27,077 nucleotides of DNA, taken from assembly GCA_902761685.1 (NCBI GenBank), contig CACWLI010000018.1, forward strand, positions 1 to 27,077, given 5' to 3'. The translations under genes were made by a program, and so were the position numbers. A model generated the notes under the pieces. The model saw only the letters and a program-made list of their open reading frames with translations. It had not been told where the DNA came from and did no database searches. The stretch comes from an uncultured Erysipelotrichaceae bacterium. GTDB lineage: Bacteria > Bacillota_I > Bacilli_A > RF39 > UBA660. This document shows positions 13,850-21,979 of this stretch, one piece after another; within the stretch, counting starts at the first letter, position 1; each line of letters begins with the position of its first letter.

Positions 13850-15021
13850 AATATGAATTATTATTACCTGCTGGAGATTTAGATAGACTAAAGTTTGCTA
13901 TTGATTATGGAGCAGATGCAGTATATATTGGTGGAATTGATTATAGTCTAAGAGCAAATGCTAATAATTTTAGTATTGATGATATTAAAGAAGCAGTTAA
14001 ATATGCACATGATAGAAATAAAAAAGTATATGTTACTGTTAATATGATATTTCATAATGAAGATTTAGTTAATTTAGATGATTATTTAATTAAATTAGAT
14101 AGTATTGGAGTAGATTCACTAATAGTATGTGATTTTGCAGTTATTGAAGCTATTAAAAGATTAAAATTAAGTATTCCATTTTTTATATCAACTCAAAAGT
14201 CAATTACTAATTTAGAAGCAGTTAAATTCTATAAGAGTTTAGGTGCTCATAAAGTAGTTATGGCTCGTGAATGTAATCGTGAAGATATTAAAAATATTAA
14301 AGATAATATAGATACAGAAGTTGAAGTGTTTATTCATGGAGCAATGTGTACTAGTTATAGTGGAAGATGTGTTATGAGTAATTATGTAACACTAAGAGAT
14401 TCAAATAGAGGAGGATGCTCTCAAGTATGTAGATTTACCTTTGATAATGGAACATCTTGTGATTATGCATTTTCTAGTAAAGACTTAAATATGATTGATT
14501 ATATTGATGATATGATGGATTTAGGAATTGAATCATATAAAGTTGAAGGAAGAATGAAAAGTATGTATTATATAGCAACAGTTGCTAATGCATATAGAAA
14601 GATAATGGATCATAAAATAAATGGAACACTTACAAAAGAAATAAAAGATTATTATAAAAAAGTTTTATCTAGAGTTTCTAATCGTGAAAATGCTCCTCAA
14701 TTCTATGATAAAGTTCCTCACGAAGAAGGACAATATTATAGTGGAAGACAAGAATTATCAAATCAAGATTTTCTTGCTCTTGTTATTTCTTATGATGAAG
14801 AAAAACATGAGGCGATTATAGAACAAAGAAATAAATTTAGTGTAGGGGATGAAGTTGAAGTATTTGGACCAAATTTAGATCCACAAAAGTTTAAAATTGA
14901 ATATATTATTGATGATGATAATAATAGTGTTACTTCTGCTTCACATCCACAAGAAAAGGTTAAAATTAATATTCCATTTAAAGTAACTAAAAATGATATT
15001 ATTAGAGTTGTTATATCTTGA
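13846..15021 (+). CDS. trhP2: U32 family tRNA hydroxylase TrhP2 (YrrO-like)
   Basis: This 391-aa protein has the full U32 pattern. The N-terminus is ELLLPAGDLDRLKFAIDYGA followed by DAVYIGG. HNKKVYVTVN-like DRNKKVYVTVNMIFHNED comes next, then FFISTQKSITN. The signature FIHGAMCTSYSGRCVMSNY leads into RGGCSQVCR. The four Cys in this stretch are the expected Fe-S ligands. SSKDLNMIDYIDDMMDLGIE, SYKVEGRMKSMYYIA and a C-terminal beta-barrel follow. In B. subtilis YrrO (TrhP2) works with YrrN to form 5-hydroxyuridine in tRNA, which TrmR then methylates. The start overlaps the previous stop by 4 bases and has AAGGTAGGTG upstream. It ends with TGA at 15019-15021, which also lies in the greA -35 box and shows that TGA is a stop here. 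Confidence 0.9.
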   Translation: MKYELLLPAGDLDRLKFAIDYGADAVYIGGIDYSLRANANNFSIDDIKEAVKYAHDRNKKVYVTVNMIFHNEDLVNLDDYLIKLDSIGVDSLIVCDFAVIEAIKRLKLSIPFFISTQKSITNLEAVKFYKSLGAHKVVMARECNREDIKNIKDNIDTEVEVFIHGAMCTSYSGRCVMSNYVTLRDSNRGGCSQVCRFTFDNGTSCDYAFSSKDLNMIDYIDDMMDLGIESYKVEGRMKSMYYIATVANAYRKIMDHKINGTLTKEIKDYYKKVLSRVSNRENAPQFYDKVPHEEGQYYSGRQELSNQDFLALVISYDEEKHEAIIEQRNKFSVGDEVEVFGPNLDPQKFKIEYIIDDDNNSVTSASHPQEKVKINIPFKVTKNDIIRVVIS

Positions 15022-15046
15022 CAAAAATAACATTTTATAGTATCAT
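15018..15046 (+). promoter_or_regulatory. greA promoter
   Basis: TTGACA (15018-15023) overlaps the stop of the upstream gene. TATCAT (15041-15046) follows after 17 bases, and the ATG of greA is at 15077. Confidence 0.65.
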
Positions 15047-15076
15047 TTGTTAGTATCGAGAAAGAGGTGCTTATAC

Positions 15077-15547
15077 ATGAAAAAGAAAGAAGTTTTCTTA
15101 ACAAGTCAAGGTTATTTAGATTTAGAAAATGAATTACAATATTTAAAAACTGTTAAAAGACAAGAAGTTACTCAAACATTAAAAGAAGCTAGAGCTCTTG
15201 GCGATTTATCAGAAAATTCTGAATATGAACAAGCAAGAGAAGATCAAGCTAATTTAGAACAAAGAATTGTTGAAATAGAGTATACTTTAGAACATGCAAC
15301 AGTTATAGATGAAAATCAAAGTGATGGAAAAGTAAGCATTGGATGCCAAGTTGAATTACAATATGAAGATGATGAAGATACTGAAAGTTATAAAATAGTT
15401 GGTAGTCAAGAAGCTGATCCATTTAACAATAAAATATCAAATGAAAGCCCAATAGCAGCAGCTATAATGGGTAAAAAAGTTGGAGACACTGTAGAAGTAT
15501 CTTCACCAGATGGAGTTTATTCAGTTAGAATAGTAGCTATAGGATAA
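15077..15547 (+). CDS. greA: Transcription elongation factor GreA
   Basis: GreA enters the secondary channel of RNA polymerase and stimulates cleavage of backtracked RNA. The 156-aa product has the usual length. The N-terminal coiled coil has VFLTSQGYLDLENELQYLK and the tip residues in ARALGDLSENSEYEQAREDQ, where the acidic D..E pair promotes cleavage. The C-terminal FKBP-like domain has KVSIGCQVELQYEDDEDTE, SNESPIAAAIMGKKVGDTVE and YSVRIVAIG. ATG 15077 is chosen because AGAAAGAGGTG (about 15058-15068) precedes it. An in-frame TTG at 15047 lies at the -10 box and cannot be used from this promoter. It has its own promoter and terminator, separate from the trhP genes. Confidence 0.95.
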   Translation: MKKKEVFLTSQGYLDLENELQYLKTVKRQEVTQTLKEARALGDLSENSEYEQAREDQANLEQRIVEIEYTLEHATVIDENQSDGKVSIGCQVELQYEDDEDTESYKIVGSQEADPFNNKISNESPIAAAIMGKKVGDTVEVSSPDGVYSVRIVAIG

Positions 15548-15563
15548 TAATTATCCTATTTTT
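15539..15563 (+). terminator. Intrinsic terminator of greA
   Basis: ATAGGATAA (15539-15547) pairs with TTATCCTAT (15551-15559), followed by T residues. The greA stop codon is within the left arm. Confidence 0.78.
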
Positions 15564-15600
15564 AGCATGTAAATATTAATATATAACAGAGGGAGGATTT

Positions 15601-16926
15601 ATGAAAAAAAGTTATACATTAAAGTTAGAGGGAAAAGAATGGAAAGATTGCTTACACGAAGCATATAATAAAAAGAAAAAAGATATCAAAATGGACGGAT
15701 TTAGAAAAGGTTTAGTACCATATGATATTTATACTAAAAAAGTAGGAGTAGAATCATTATATATGGATGCTATAGATGCTGCAGTAGATGTTTTATATGC
15801 TAAATTACTTAGTGATAAAGATACTATTACTCCAGCAGCAACTCCAAGTATTGATATTAAAGATGTAAATAAAGAATCAGTAGAAATTGAATTTACATTG
15901 GTTGGAACTCCTGAAGTAAAATTAGGAAAATATAAAAAATTAGGAATTAAAAAAGATAAAGTAGAAGTAACTGATCATGAAGTTGAACATGAACTTGGTC
16001 ACTTAAAAGAACAATTTGCTGAAATGAAATCTTTAGATGATAATGAAAAAATCAAAGAAGGACATATAGCTGTTATTGATTTTGAAGGATTTAAAGATGG
16101 AGTAGCATTCAAAGGTGGAAAAGGTGAAAACTATAGTTTAGAAATAGGTTCTCATTCATTTATTCCAGGATTTGAAGAAGCATTAGTTGGTCTTAAAAAA
16201 GGTGATAAGAAAGATGTAAAAGTTACATTCCCAGAAAATTATCATGCTGAAGATTTAAAAGGAAAACCAGCTACATTTAAAGTGGAAATTAAAGAAGTTA
16301 AAGAAAGAGTATTCCCAGAATTTAATAAAGAATTTTTTGAAGATTTAAATGTTGGTGGAGTAGAAAGTTTAGATGATTTAAAGAACTATATAAAAGAAAA
16401 TATTAGTGCTAAAAAAGAAAAGAAAATTGAAGATGAATACTTATTTAAATGTTTAGATAAAGTAGTTGAAGATTCTGAATTTGAAATTCCAGAAGAAATG
16501 ACTAATGATGAAGTAAATAGATTAACTAGAGAATTCTCTGAAAAATTAAGTTATCAAGGATTAAACTTCAAAGATTACTTGAAATTTACTAATACAAATG
16601 AAGAAGACTTTAAGAAAACATTAGAACCAGAAGCTAACAAGAGAATAGGTTATAGATTAATGATGGATGCTATTGTTGAAAAAGAAAAACTAAGTGTTAG
16701 TGATGAAGAATTAGAAGAAGGATTACAAAAATCAGCTGATGAATATGGAATGAGTAAAGAAGATTTTGTTAAAGAAATCGGTACTAAAGAATTATTCAAA
16801 TATGATTTATTAATGAGAAAAGCTATGAAGATAGTTACTGGTGAAGAAGAAAAAGAAAGCACACCAGAAAAAAAAGAAACAAAAGCAACAAAAGCAAAAA
16901 AGACAACTAAAAAATCTGAAAAATAA
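15601..16926 (+). CDS. tig: Trigger factor (ribosome-associated chaperone)
   Basis: Trigger factor binds ribosomal protein L23 at the exit tunnel and shields nascent chains. The 441-aa product has all three domains. The ribosome-binding domain carries the signature MDGFRKGLVP (residues 31-40, normally GFRxGK.P). The FKBP prolyl isomerase domain (about 150-240) has VIDFEGFKDGVAFKGGKGEN, GSHSFIPGFEEALVGLKKGD and TFPENYHAEDLKGKPATFKV. The C-terminal helical chaperone domain ends in a Lys/Thr/Glu-rich tail (KETKATKAKKTTKKSEK). GAGGGAGG (about 15589-15596) gives a strong SD. In many Firmicutes tig is followed by clpX, but here it is a single gene with its own terminator. Confidence 0.96.
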   Translation: MKKSYTLKLEGKEWKDCLHEAYNKKKKDIKMDGFRKGLVPYDIYTKKVGVESLYMDAIDAAVDVLYAKLLSDKDTITPAATPSIDIKDVNKESVEIEFTLVGTPEVKLGKYKKLGIKKDKVEVTDHEVEHELGHLKEQFAEMKSLDDNEKIKEGHIAVIDFEGFKDGVAFKGGKGENYSLEIGSHSFIPGFEEALVGLKKGDKKDVKVTFPENYHAEDLKGKPATFKVEIKEVKERVFPEFNKEFFEDLNVGGVESLDDLKNYIKENISAKKEKKIEDEYLFKCLDKVVEDSEFEIPEEMTNDEVNRLTREFSEKLSYQGLNFKDYLKFTNTNEEDFKKTLEPEANKRIGYRLMMDAIVEKEKLSVSDEELEEGLQKSADEYGMSKEDFVKEIGTKELFKYDLLMRKAMKIVTGEEEKESTPEKKETKATKAKKTTKKSEK

Positions 16927-16940
16927 TTTCAGATTTTTTT
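16909..16940 (+). terminator. Intrinsic terminator of tig
   Basis: AAAAAATCTGAAA (16909-16921) pairs with TTTCAGATTTTTT (16927-16939) with a 5-base loop that includes the stop codon. A T-run forms the tail. Confidence 0.82.
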
Positions 16941-16989
16941 AATTTACAATAATAAATAAATATGATAATTTATATATGAGGAAGATAAT

Positions 16990-17283
16990 ATGAGATGCTT
17001 AATATGTAAAAGAAAACTAAATAAAAATATATGTCCTAATTGTGGAATAGTTTATAAAAATATTTTATTTAGTACTTATTTTATATTTGCTATTGTTTTA
17101 TTTATTATATGGACTATATCTATTATTTTAATTAGTACAAGAAGTTATTATATACGTAATATAGATTATATATTCATTATTATTTTTGTAATCTTATTTA
17201 CTATAGCAATTTTAAGTAGTATAGTTATATCAAGAATAATATATAATAAACTTATTAGAAAGCAAAAAGAAAACATGATGTAA
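16990..17283 (+). CDS. Small zinc-ribbon membrane protein, 97 aa
   Basis: The protein begins with a four-cysteine zinc-ribbon motif, MRCLICKRKLNKNICPNCG (CxxC near residues 3-6, CPxCG near 15-19). Two strongly hydrophobic membrane segments follow (ILFSTYFIFAIVLFIIWTIS and YIFIIIFVILFTIAILSSIV). It ends with a short basic tail. GAGGAAG (about 16979-16984) precedes the ATG at 16990. I do not recognise a specific family, and the function is unknown. Its N-terminal ribbon resembles those of the two larger proteins at 20699 and 21282, although the rest differs. It is monocistronic between the tig terminator and a terminator shared with tex. The stop codon is in the loop of that hairpin. Confidence 0.78.
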   Translation: MRCLICKRKLNKNICPNCGIVYKNILFSTYFIFAIVLFIIWTISIILISTRSYYIRNIDYIFIIIFVILFTIAILSSIVISRIIYNKLIRKQKENMM

Positions 17284-17294
17284 ATCATGTTTTT
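17270..17294. terminator. Shared bidirectional terminator between zinc-ribbon gene and tex
   Basis: AAACATGAT (17271-17279) pairs with ATCATGTTT (17284-17292), with A and T runs on the outer sides. The loop holds the stop codon of the plus-strand gene, and the hairpin abuts the tex stop. Confidence 0.8.
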
Positions 17295-19437
17295 AATTGT
17301 TTGGATCAATTAGTGATAGAGAAACTTTTTCTTTTTCTTTATTTATATCAATTACATAGCATGTAACAATATCACCAACACTTAATACTTCACTTGGATG
17401 TTTAATAAATTTATTAGTGATTTTAGATATATGTACAAGACCATCACCATGAAGACCAATATCAATAAATGCACCAAAATCAACTACATTTCTAACAGTA
17501 CCTTCAAGTTTCATTCCAATAGTTAAATTATCTATTGTAAGAATATCACTTTTTAATAAAGGCATTTCATAATCATCTCTATAGTCTCTATTAGGCCTAC
17601 ATAAAGAATCAATAATATCATTTAATGTATATAAATCTATATCTAAATCTTTTGATACTTTTGCAGTATCTATTTTTTTAAGTTCATTTATTAATTTTTC
17701 ACTACCTAAATCTTTAGTAGTCATATTAATATAATCTAAAAGTTTTAATGTTTTATCGTAACTTTCTGTATGTATATTTGTTATATCTAATGGATTATCT
17801 CCATCAATTACTCTCATAAATCCGATTGATTGTTCATAAACTTTATCATTTAATAACTTTTTCTTTTTTATTTCTTCTCTTGATTTTATTTTTCCATTTT
17901 CTTCTCTATATTTTATTATTTTATCAATAGCACTCTTAGTTAAACCAGAAATATATTTTAATATAGAAGGACTAGCAGTATTTATATCAACTCCTACATT
18001 ATTAACACATTTAGAAACTGTAAAATCTAAGCTCTCTGATAATTTCTTTTGAGATACATCATGCTGATATTGACCAACTCCGATACTTTTTGGATCTATT
18101 TTAACAAGTTCATTTAAAGGATCTTGTAAACGTCTTGCAATTGAAACTGCGCTTCTTTGTTCAACATGAAGAGTAGGGAATTCTTGTATAGCAAGAGGGC
18201 TTGCACTATATACACTAGCTCCTGCTTCAGATACAATTGCATATTTACAATTTGTTACTTCTTTTAATGTTTCACTTACTAATTTTTCACTTTCACGAGA
18301 AGCAGTACCATTTCCAATTGATACAATATCAATATGATATTTATTAATTAAATCTTTTAATGTTTCTTTAGATTTTTGCCATTCATTTTTAGGTTCATGT
18401 GGATATATAACAGATATATTTAATACTTTTGAAGTAGGGTCAACTACAGCAAGCTTACAGCCTGTTCTAAATGCTGGATCAAAACCTAATACTGTTTTTT
18501 CTTTCATTGGTGCTACAAGTAATAAATTCTCCAAGTTTTCTTTAAATACTTCAATTGAAGCATCTTCACTTTTTTCAGTTAGTTCACTTCTAACTTCACG
18601 CTCAATAGAAGGACTAATTAATCTTTTATAACTATCTTTAATAGCATCTATTACATATTCTTTAACGGGTGATTCTTTCTTAATGATTTTACTTTCTAAA
18701 TATGAAATAATCTCATCATTATTAACATCAATACTAACAGAAAGTATTTTTTCATTTTCACCTCTATTAATAGCAAGTACTCTATGTGGTTTAATATATT
18801 TTACATTTTCACTAAAATCATAGTACATTTCATATACTTTGTTTTCATCTTCTGCATTCTTTTTAACTTTAGAAGTAATAAGCCCATTTTTATAGTAATA
18901 ACTTCTAATCCATTTTCTATAGTATGCATTATCACTAATCCACTCAGCTATAATATATTTACTTCCTTGTAATGCATCCTCAACTGTCTTAACATTTTCA
19001 TTTAAGAATTTTTTTACATTTTCTAAATCAAATTTATCAGGGAAACTCATTATAATTTTAGCAAGTGGTTCAAGTCCATTTTTAATAGCCTCAGTTGCTT
19101 TAGTTTTTTTCTTTTCTTTAAATGGTGCATATATATCTTCAACTTCAACTAATTTTTTAGCATTCATTACATTATTTTTTATTTCATCAGTAAGTAATCC
19201 TTTTTCATCAATTAATCTAATTACATCTTCTTTTCTTTTTAATAGATTAACTTCATATTCATAGTATTCATTAATTTTTCTAATTTGTTCTTCATCTAAT
19301 GCTCCAGTTGCTTCTTTTCTATATCGAGCAATAAATGGAATAGTATTACCATCTTCTAGTAATTTTAATACACTTTCAATTTGTGTGTTTTTAACAGATA
19401 ATTCTTCTGCTATTTGTTTAATTATATCTTCGTTCAT
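17293..19437 (-). CDS. tex: Tex family S1 RNA-binding protein
   Basis: Tex is a conserved nucleic-acid-binding protein related to Spt6 and linked to transcription and stress tolerance. Its exact role is incompletely defined. The 714-aa product has the full architecture. The Tex-N helical region has LLEDGNTIPFIARYRKEATG and VEDIYAPFKEKKKTKAT. The YqgF-like core (about 315-450) has VLGFDPAFRTGCKLAVVD, SIGNGTASRESEKLV and ASPLAIQEFPTLHVEQRSAV. Helix-hairpin-helix repeats follow (QYQHDVSQKKLSESLD, then VGVDINTASPSILKYISGL). The C-terminal S1 domain has GTVRNVVDFGAFIDIGLHGD then GLVHISKI. GGAGAA on the minus strand supports the start at 19437. It is transcribed divergently from the 19547 operon. 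Confidence 0.96.
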   Translation of the reverse strand: MNEDIIKQIAEELSVKNTQIESVLKLLEDGNTIPFIARYRKEATGALDEEQIRKINEYYEYEVNLLKRKEDVIRLIDEKGLLTDEIKNNVMNAKKLVEVEDIYAPFKEKKKTKATEAIKNGLEPLAKIIMSFPDKFDLENVKKFLNENVKTVEDALQGSKYIIAEWISDNAYYRKWIRSYYYKNGLITSKVKKNAEDENKVYEMYYDFSENVKYIKPHRVLAINRGENEKILSVSIDVNNDEIISYLESKIIKKESPVKEYVIDAIKDSYKRLISPSIEREVRSELTEKSEDASIEVFKENLENLLLVAPMKEKTVLGFDPAFRTGCKLAVVDPTSKVLNISVIYPHEPKNEWQKSKETLKDLINKYHIDIVSIGNGTASRESEKLVSETLKEVTNCKYAIVSEAGASVYSASPLAIQEFPTLHVEQRSAVSIARRLQDPLNELVKIDPKSIGVGQYQHDVSQKKLSESLDFTVSKCVNNVGVDINTASPSILKYISGLTKSAIDKIIKYREENGKIKSREEIKKKKLLNDKVYEQSIGFMRVIDGDNPLDITNIHTESYDKTLKLLDYINMTTKDLGSEKLINELKKIDTAKVSKDLDIDLYTLNDIIDSLCRPNRDYRDDYEMPLLKSDILTIDNLTIGMKLEGTVRNVVDFGAFIDIGLHGDGLVHISKITNKFIKHPSEVLSVGDIVTCYVIDINKEKEKVSLSLIDPNN

Positions 19438-19521
19438 AACTTCTCCTTAATGTACTTATTTATTTTATCAAATTATTTATTTTACTTCTATCACTATAAC
19501 ATTTTATTTACATGAATTTTT

Positions 19522-19530
19522 TGATATAAT
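19522..19530 (+). promoter_or_regulatory. Extended -10 promoter with very short leader
   Basis: TGATATAAT (19522-19530) is a perfect extended -10 only 16 bases before the ATG at 19547. Transcription would begin around 19537, leaving about 10 bases of leader. I see no clear -35. Confidence 0.45.
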
Positions 19531-19546
19531 AATTGTGGTGAACAAT

Positions 19547-20689
19547 ATGTTTGAAGTTGATAATGAATTAGGAAAATTTTTTATTTCAGGTATAAGCAAT
19601 CATAAAAATGATATTATAGATGCTTTTGCTAGTATAATTGGTAGTGACTATAGCCATATAATTGCTAGTACACTTGGGATGGTAGCACCAGTTTTTGTAA
19701 TTGACAAAGATGATATTGATACTATGTTAGAATATAATATAAGTGAATATGATAGAAGATTACTTGAGTATTATGAAAGTGAATTTGATAATCCTAAAAG
19801 ATTAAAGTTTGGAGAAGATGAAAATGAAATATTCATCGCAACATATTGTCCTTTTGATGATGAAAAGTTAATGGATTTTTTGCAAAACCCATATGATAGA
19901 ACAGTATCATATAAAAATAAATTTAGAGTTTTTTATAGACAAAAATTGTTCTCTGTAGAAGAAGCAGAATATGATCCTGAAAATAATACTATGAATGAAA
20001 TGCTATATGATATTAGATACTTTGAAGAAATCGTTGAAGCACTAACTTATATAATATCAAATAATAAAATAGTAAATACATATAGTTTATTAGATGTTAG
20101 TGAAGAAGAAAAAGATTCAATTGAATACTTCTATGCATGTTTATATAATGATTTATCAGGCATGGTTTGGAATATTCTAAATAGTAAGAATATTACTTTA
20201 ATGGATAATATAGAGAAGAAAAATAAAAATAAACCAAAGCAAATATTAAGTGATAAATTTTATTATTATTTTAAAGATGTTGTTGATTTATTATTATTTG
20301 AACCTAAAAAATTTATGGATATGGTTGGTATTGAAAACTTTTGTGAATTTGCTTCATTATTAAAAAATAGAGAATCTGATGAACAAATAGATGAAGTAGT
20401 AGAAAGAATGATTAACAATAGAGCAAATAACATATCATATCAAATAGTAGGAATGAATACTCCATTAATAGAAGAAGTATATAAAAGAATTCTAGAAAGA
20501 AAAAAGGCTAGAGAGGAAATAGTTAAACATATAAATCAAGCTCCATATAGAAAAGTAATTAATAATAGAAGAGACATAAAAATAAATAATAATAAATTAT
20601 ATATTGAAAATATTAATAATTTTTTAAAAATGAAAAATAGTATTTTTTATAATGATTTACCAGAAATAGATAATTTAGGAAAAAGGTAA
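19547..20689 (+). CDS. Hypothetical protein, 380 aa
   Basis: I do not recognise this protein. It has no signal peptide or membrane segment and looks soluble and acidic in its first two thirds. The N-terminal part has FFISGISNHKNDIIDAFASI, and SHIIASTLGMVAPVFVIDKD is mildly hydrophobic. The centre is helical and rich in Glu, Tyr and Phe (YDIRYFEEIVEALTYIISNN). The C-terminal third is basic (RILERKKAREEIVKHINQ, NNRRDIKINNNKLYIENINN). I chose ATG 19547, preceded by GTGGTG. In-frame GTG codons at 19535 and 19538 are part of that weak SD. It is followed after 9 bases by a zinc-ribbon membrane gene and then a paralogue, with no terminator between, so the three form an operon. The first gene may act with these membrane proteins. 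Confidence 0.78.
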   Translation: MFEVDNELGKFFISGISNHKNDIIDAFASIIGSDYSHIIASTLGMVAPVFVIDKDDIDTMLEYNISEYDRRLLEYYESEFDNPKRLKFGEDENEIFIATYCPFDDEKLMDFLQNPYDRTVSYKNKFRVFYRQKLFSVEEAEYDPENNTMNEMLYDIRYFEEIVEALTYIISNNKIVNTYSLLDVSEEEKDSIEYFYACLYNDLSGMVWNILNSKNITLMDNIEKKNKNKPKQILSDKFYYYFKDVVDLLLFEPKKFMDMVGIENFCEFASLLKNRESDEQIDEVVERMINNRANNISYQIVGMNTPLIEEVYKRILERKKAREEIVKHINQAPYRKVINNRRDIKINNNKLYIENINNFLKMKNSIFYNDLPEIDNLGKR

Positions 20690-20698
20690 GTGTAAAAA

Positions 20699-21271
20699 AT
20701 GCATGTATGTAATTATTGTAAAAGAGTTTTAAAAGATGATTATGAAAAATGTCCTGGATGTGGTGGAAGCGATTTTTCAAATAAATCCTATCTTGGAGAA
20801 GTTGTTATTGATACTCCACCTAAAGATGGATATAAACTTAATATTGATAACTATAAAAGATCAATTAGAAATGCCAATATAGCAATTATAATAGGAATTA
20901 TTGTTTTAATAGCATTAATTATAATGTTTTTCCCATTTATAATTACACCAAGTATTCTTGGAATTATAATTATTGCAATAGCAAGTAAAAGTAAGAAAGA
21001 TACAAAAAAGAATTTAGAAAGAGTTAAAAAACTAGCAAATAAAGGCTTACTTGTTAAAGGATTAGATTATCAATTAGTAAATACTGGAACTATGATAGCA
21101 GGTAAATATTATAAATGCATTCAAGTAAATTTTAAAAATTCTGCAGGAGTAGAAATACCACTTTATAGTGAAACAAAATTTGATGTAGAAAATAAAAAGT
21201 TTAAAACTGTAGACTTATTAATAGATCCTGATGATTATTCAAACTTCTTTATTGATTATGAAATTTACTAG
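20699..21271 (+). CDS. Zinc-ribbon membrane protein A (tandem paralogue)
   Basis: The 190-aa product starts with a zinc ribbon, MHVCNYCKRVLKDDYEKCPGCGG (quoted in part: CNYCKRVL and KCPGCGG). A conserved VVIDTPPKDGYKLNIDNYK segment follows. Two adjacent hydrophobic stretches at about 60-100 (IAIIIGIIVLIALIIMFFPF and ILGIIIIAIASKSKK) come next. A charged linker leads to a C-terminal soluble domain ending LLIDPDDYSNFFIDYEIY. It is paralogous to the next gene, which keeps the TPPKDGY segment and the last 18 residues nearly unchanged. The ribbon probably binds Zn in the cytoplasm. AAAGGTAAG (about 20683-20691) precedes the ATG. The function and family are unknown to me. Confidence 0.82.
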   Translation: MHVCNYCKRVLKDDYEKCPGCGGSDFSNKSYLGEVVIDTPPKDGYKLNIDNYKRSIRNANIAIIIGIIVLIALIIMFFPFIITPSILGIIIIAIASKSKKDTKKNLERVKKLANKGLLVKGLDYQLVNTGTMIAGKYYKCIQVNFKNSAGVEIPLYSETKFDVENKKFKTVDLLIDPDDYSNFFIDYEIY

Positions 21272-21281
21272 GAGGAAAATT

Positions 21282-21929
21282 ATGTATAGATGTGAATATT
21301 GTAATAGATATCTAAAAAAGAAATATGATAAGTGTCCAGCATGTGGAAGTACTACATTTAAAAAAATGCAAAACTATGATGAAATGGTTATTAAAACACC
21401 ACCAAAAGATGGATATATTCTTAATTTAGAAAATTATAAATTAGAAAGAAAAGATCATAAAGTAGGTATGATGATTGGTTTTTATATACTTGGTTTTATT
21501 CTTTTATTCTGTATTCCATTCATTTTAATACCACTTTTAGGTGGATTTGATTTAATTAGTCTAGTATTTGTTATTTTTGGATTATTATTTCTTATTGAAG
21601 GATTTAGCGTATCAAAAATGTTTTTTAATAAATCTAAAGAGATAAGAAATAAAGCAGATAAAAGTATTGATAAAGTAGAAGAATTATCTAAACATGGAAT
21701 GCTTATTAAAAATCTTAAATATACTATAAAACCTGTAGATAAAAAAATAAATGGTCAAAAAACAATTTATAAAATAAGAGTTATTTATGAAATTGAAAAA
21801 GGAAGAACAATGTGTTTTGATAGTGAACCAAAATATTTAAGTGCTCTTGGTAGAGACGATGGAACAGTTGATTTATTAATTGATCCTAATGATTATTCAA
21901 ATTATTTTATTGATTTCGAAATTTATTAA
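21282..21929 (+). CDS. Zinc-ribbon membrane protein B (tandem paralogue)
   Basis: The 215-aa product has the same plan as its upstream neighbour. The zinc ribbon is MYRCEYCNRYLKKKYDKCPA followed by CG. MVIKTPPKDGYILNLENYK comes next, then two membrane segments (GMMIGFYILGFILLFCIPFI and ISLVFVIFGLLFLIEGFS). A charged linker and a C-terminal domain ending LLIDPNDYSNYFIDFEIY follow. I chose ATG 21282, which follows GGAGGA (21271-21276) just after the upstream stop. An in-frame ATG at 21231 lies inside the previous gene and lacks an SD. The pair looks like a tandem duplication. Strong conservation of TPPKDGY and the C-terminal peptide against a diverged middle suggests those parts matter for function. 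The role is unknown. Confidence 0.83.
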   Translation: MYRCEYCNRYLKKKYDKCPACGSTTFKKMQNYDEMVIKTPPKDGYILNLENYKLERKDHKVGMMIGFYILGFILLFCIPFILIPLLGGFDLISLVFVIFGLLFLIEGFSVSKMFFNKSKEIRNKADKSIDKVEELSKHGMLIKNLKYTIKPVDKKINGQKTIYKIRVIYEIEKGRTMCFDSEPKYLSALGRDDGTVDLLIDPNDYSNYFIDFEIY

Positions 21930-21931
21930 TA

Positions 21932-21960
21932 TTGAATAAAATTTTAAAATTATCTATAAT
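21932..21960 (+). promoter_or_regulatory. Promoter of the WYL-type regulator gene
   Basis: TTGAAT (21932-21937) and TATAAT (21955-21960) are 17 bases apart, just after the preceding stop codon and 20 bases before the ATG at 21980. Confidence 0.65.
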
Positions 21961-21979
21961 ACATTAAAAGGTGAATAGT

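Noticed and set aside
14790..16862. Antisense open frames opposite trhP2/greA and tig
   Set aside because: Same composition artefact. The sense genes are conserved and well supported.
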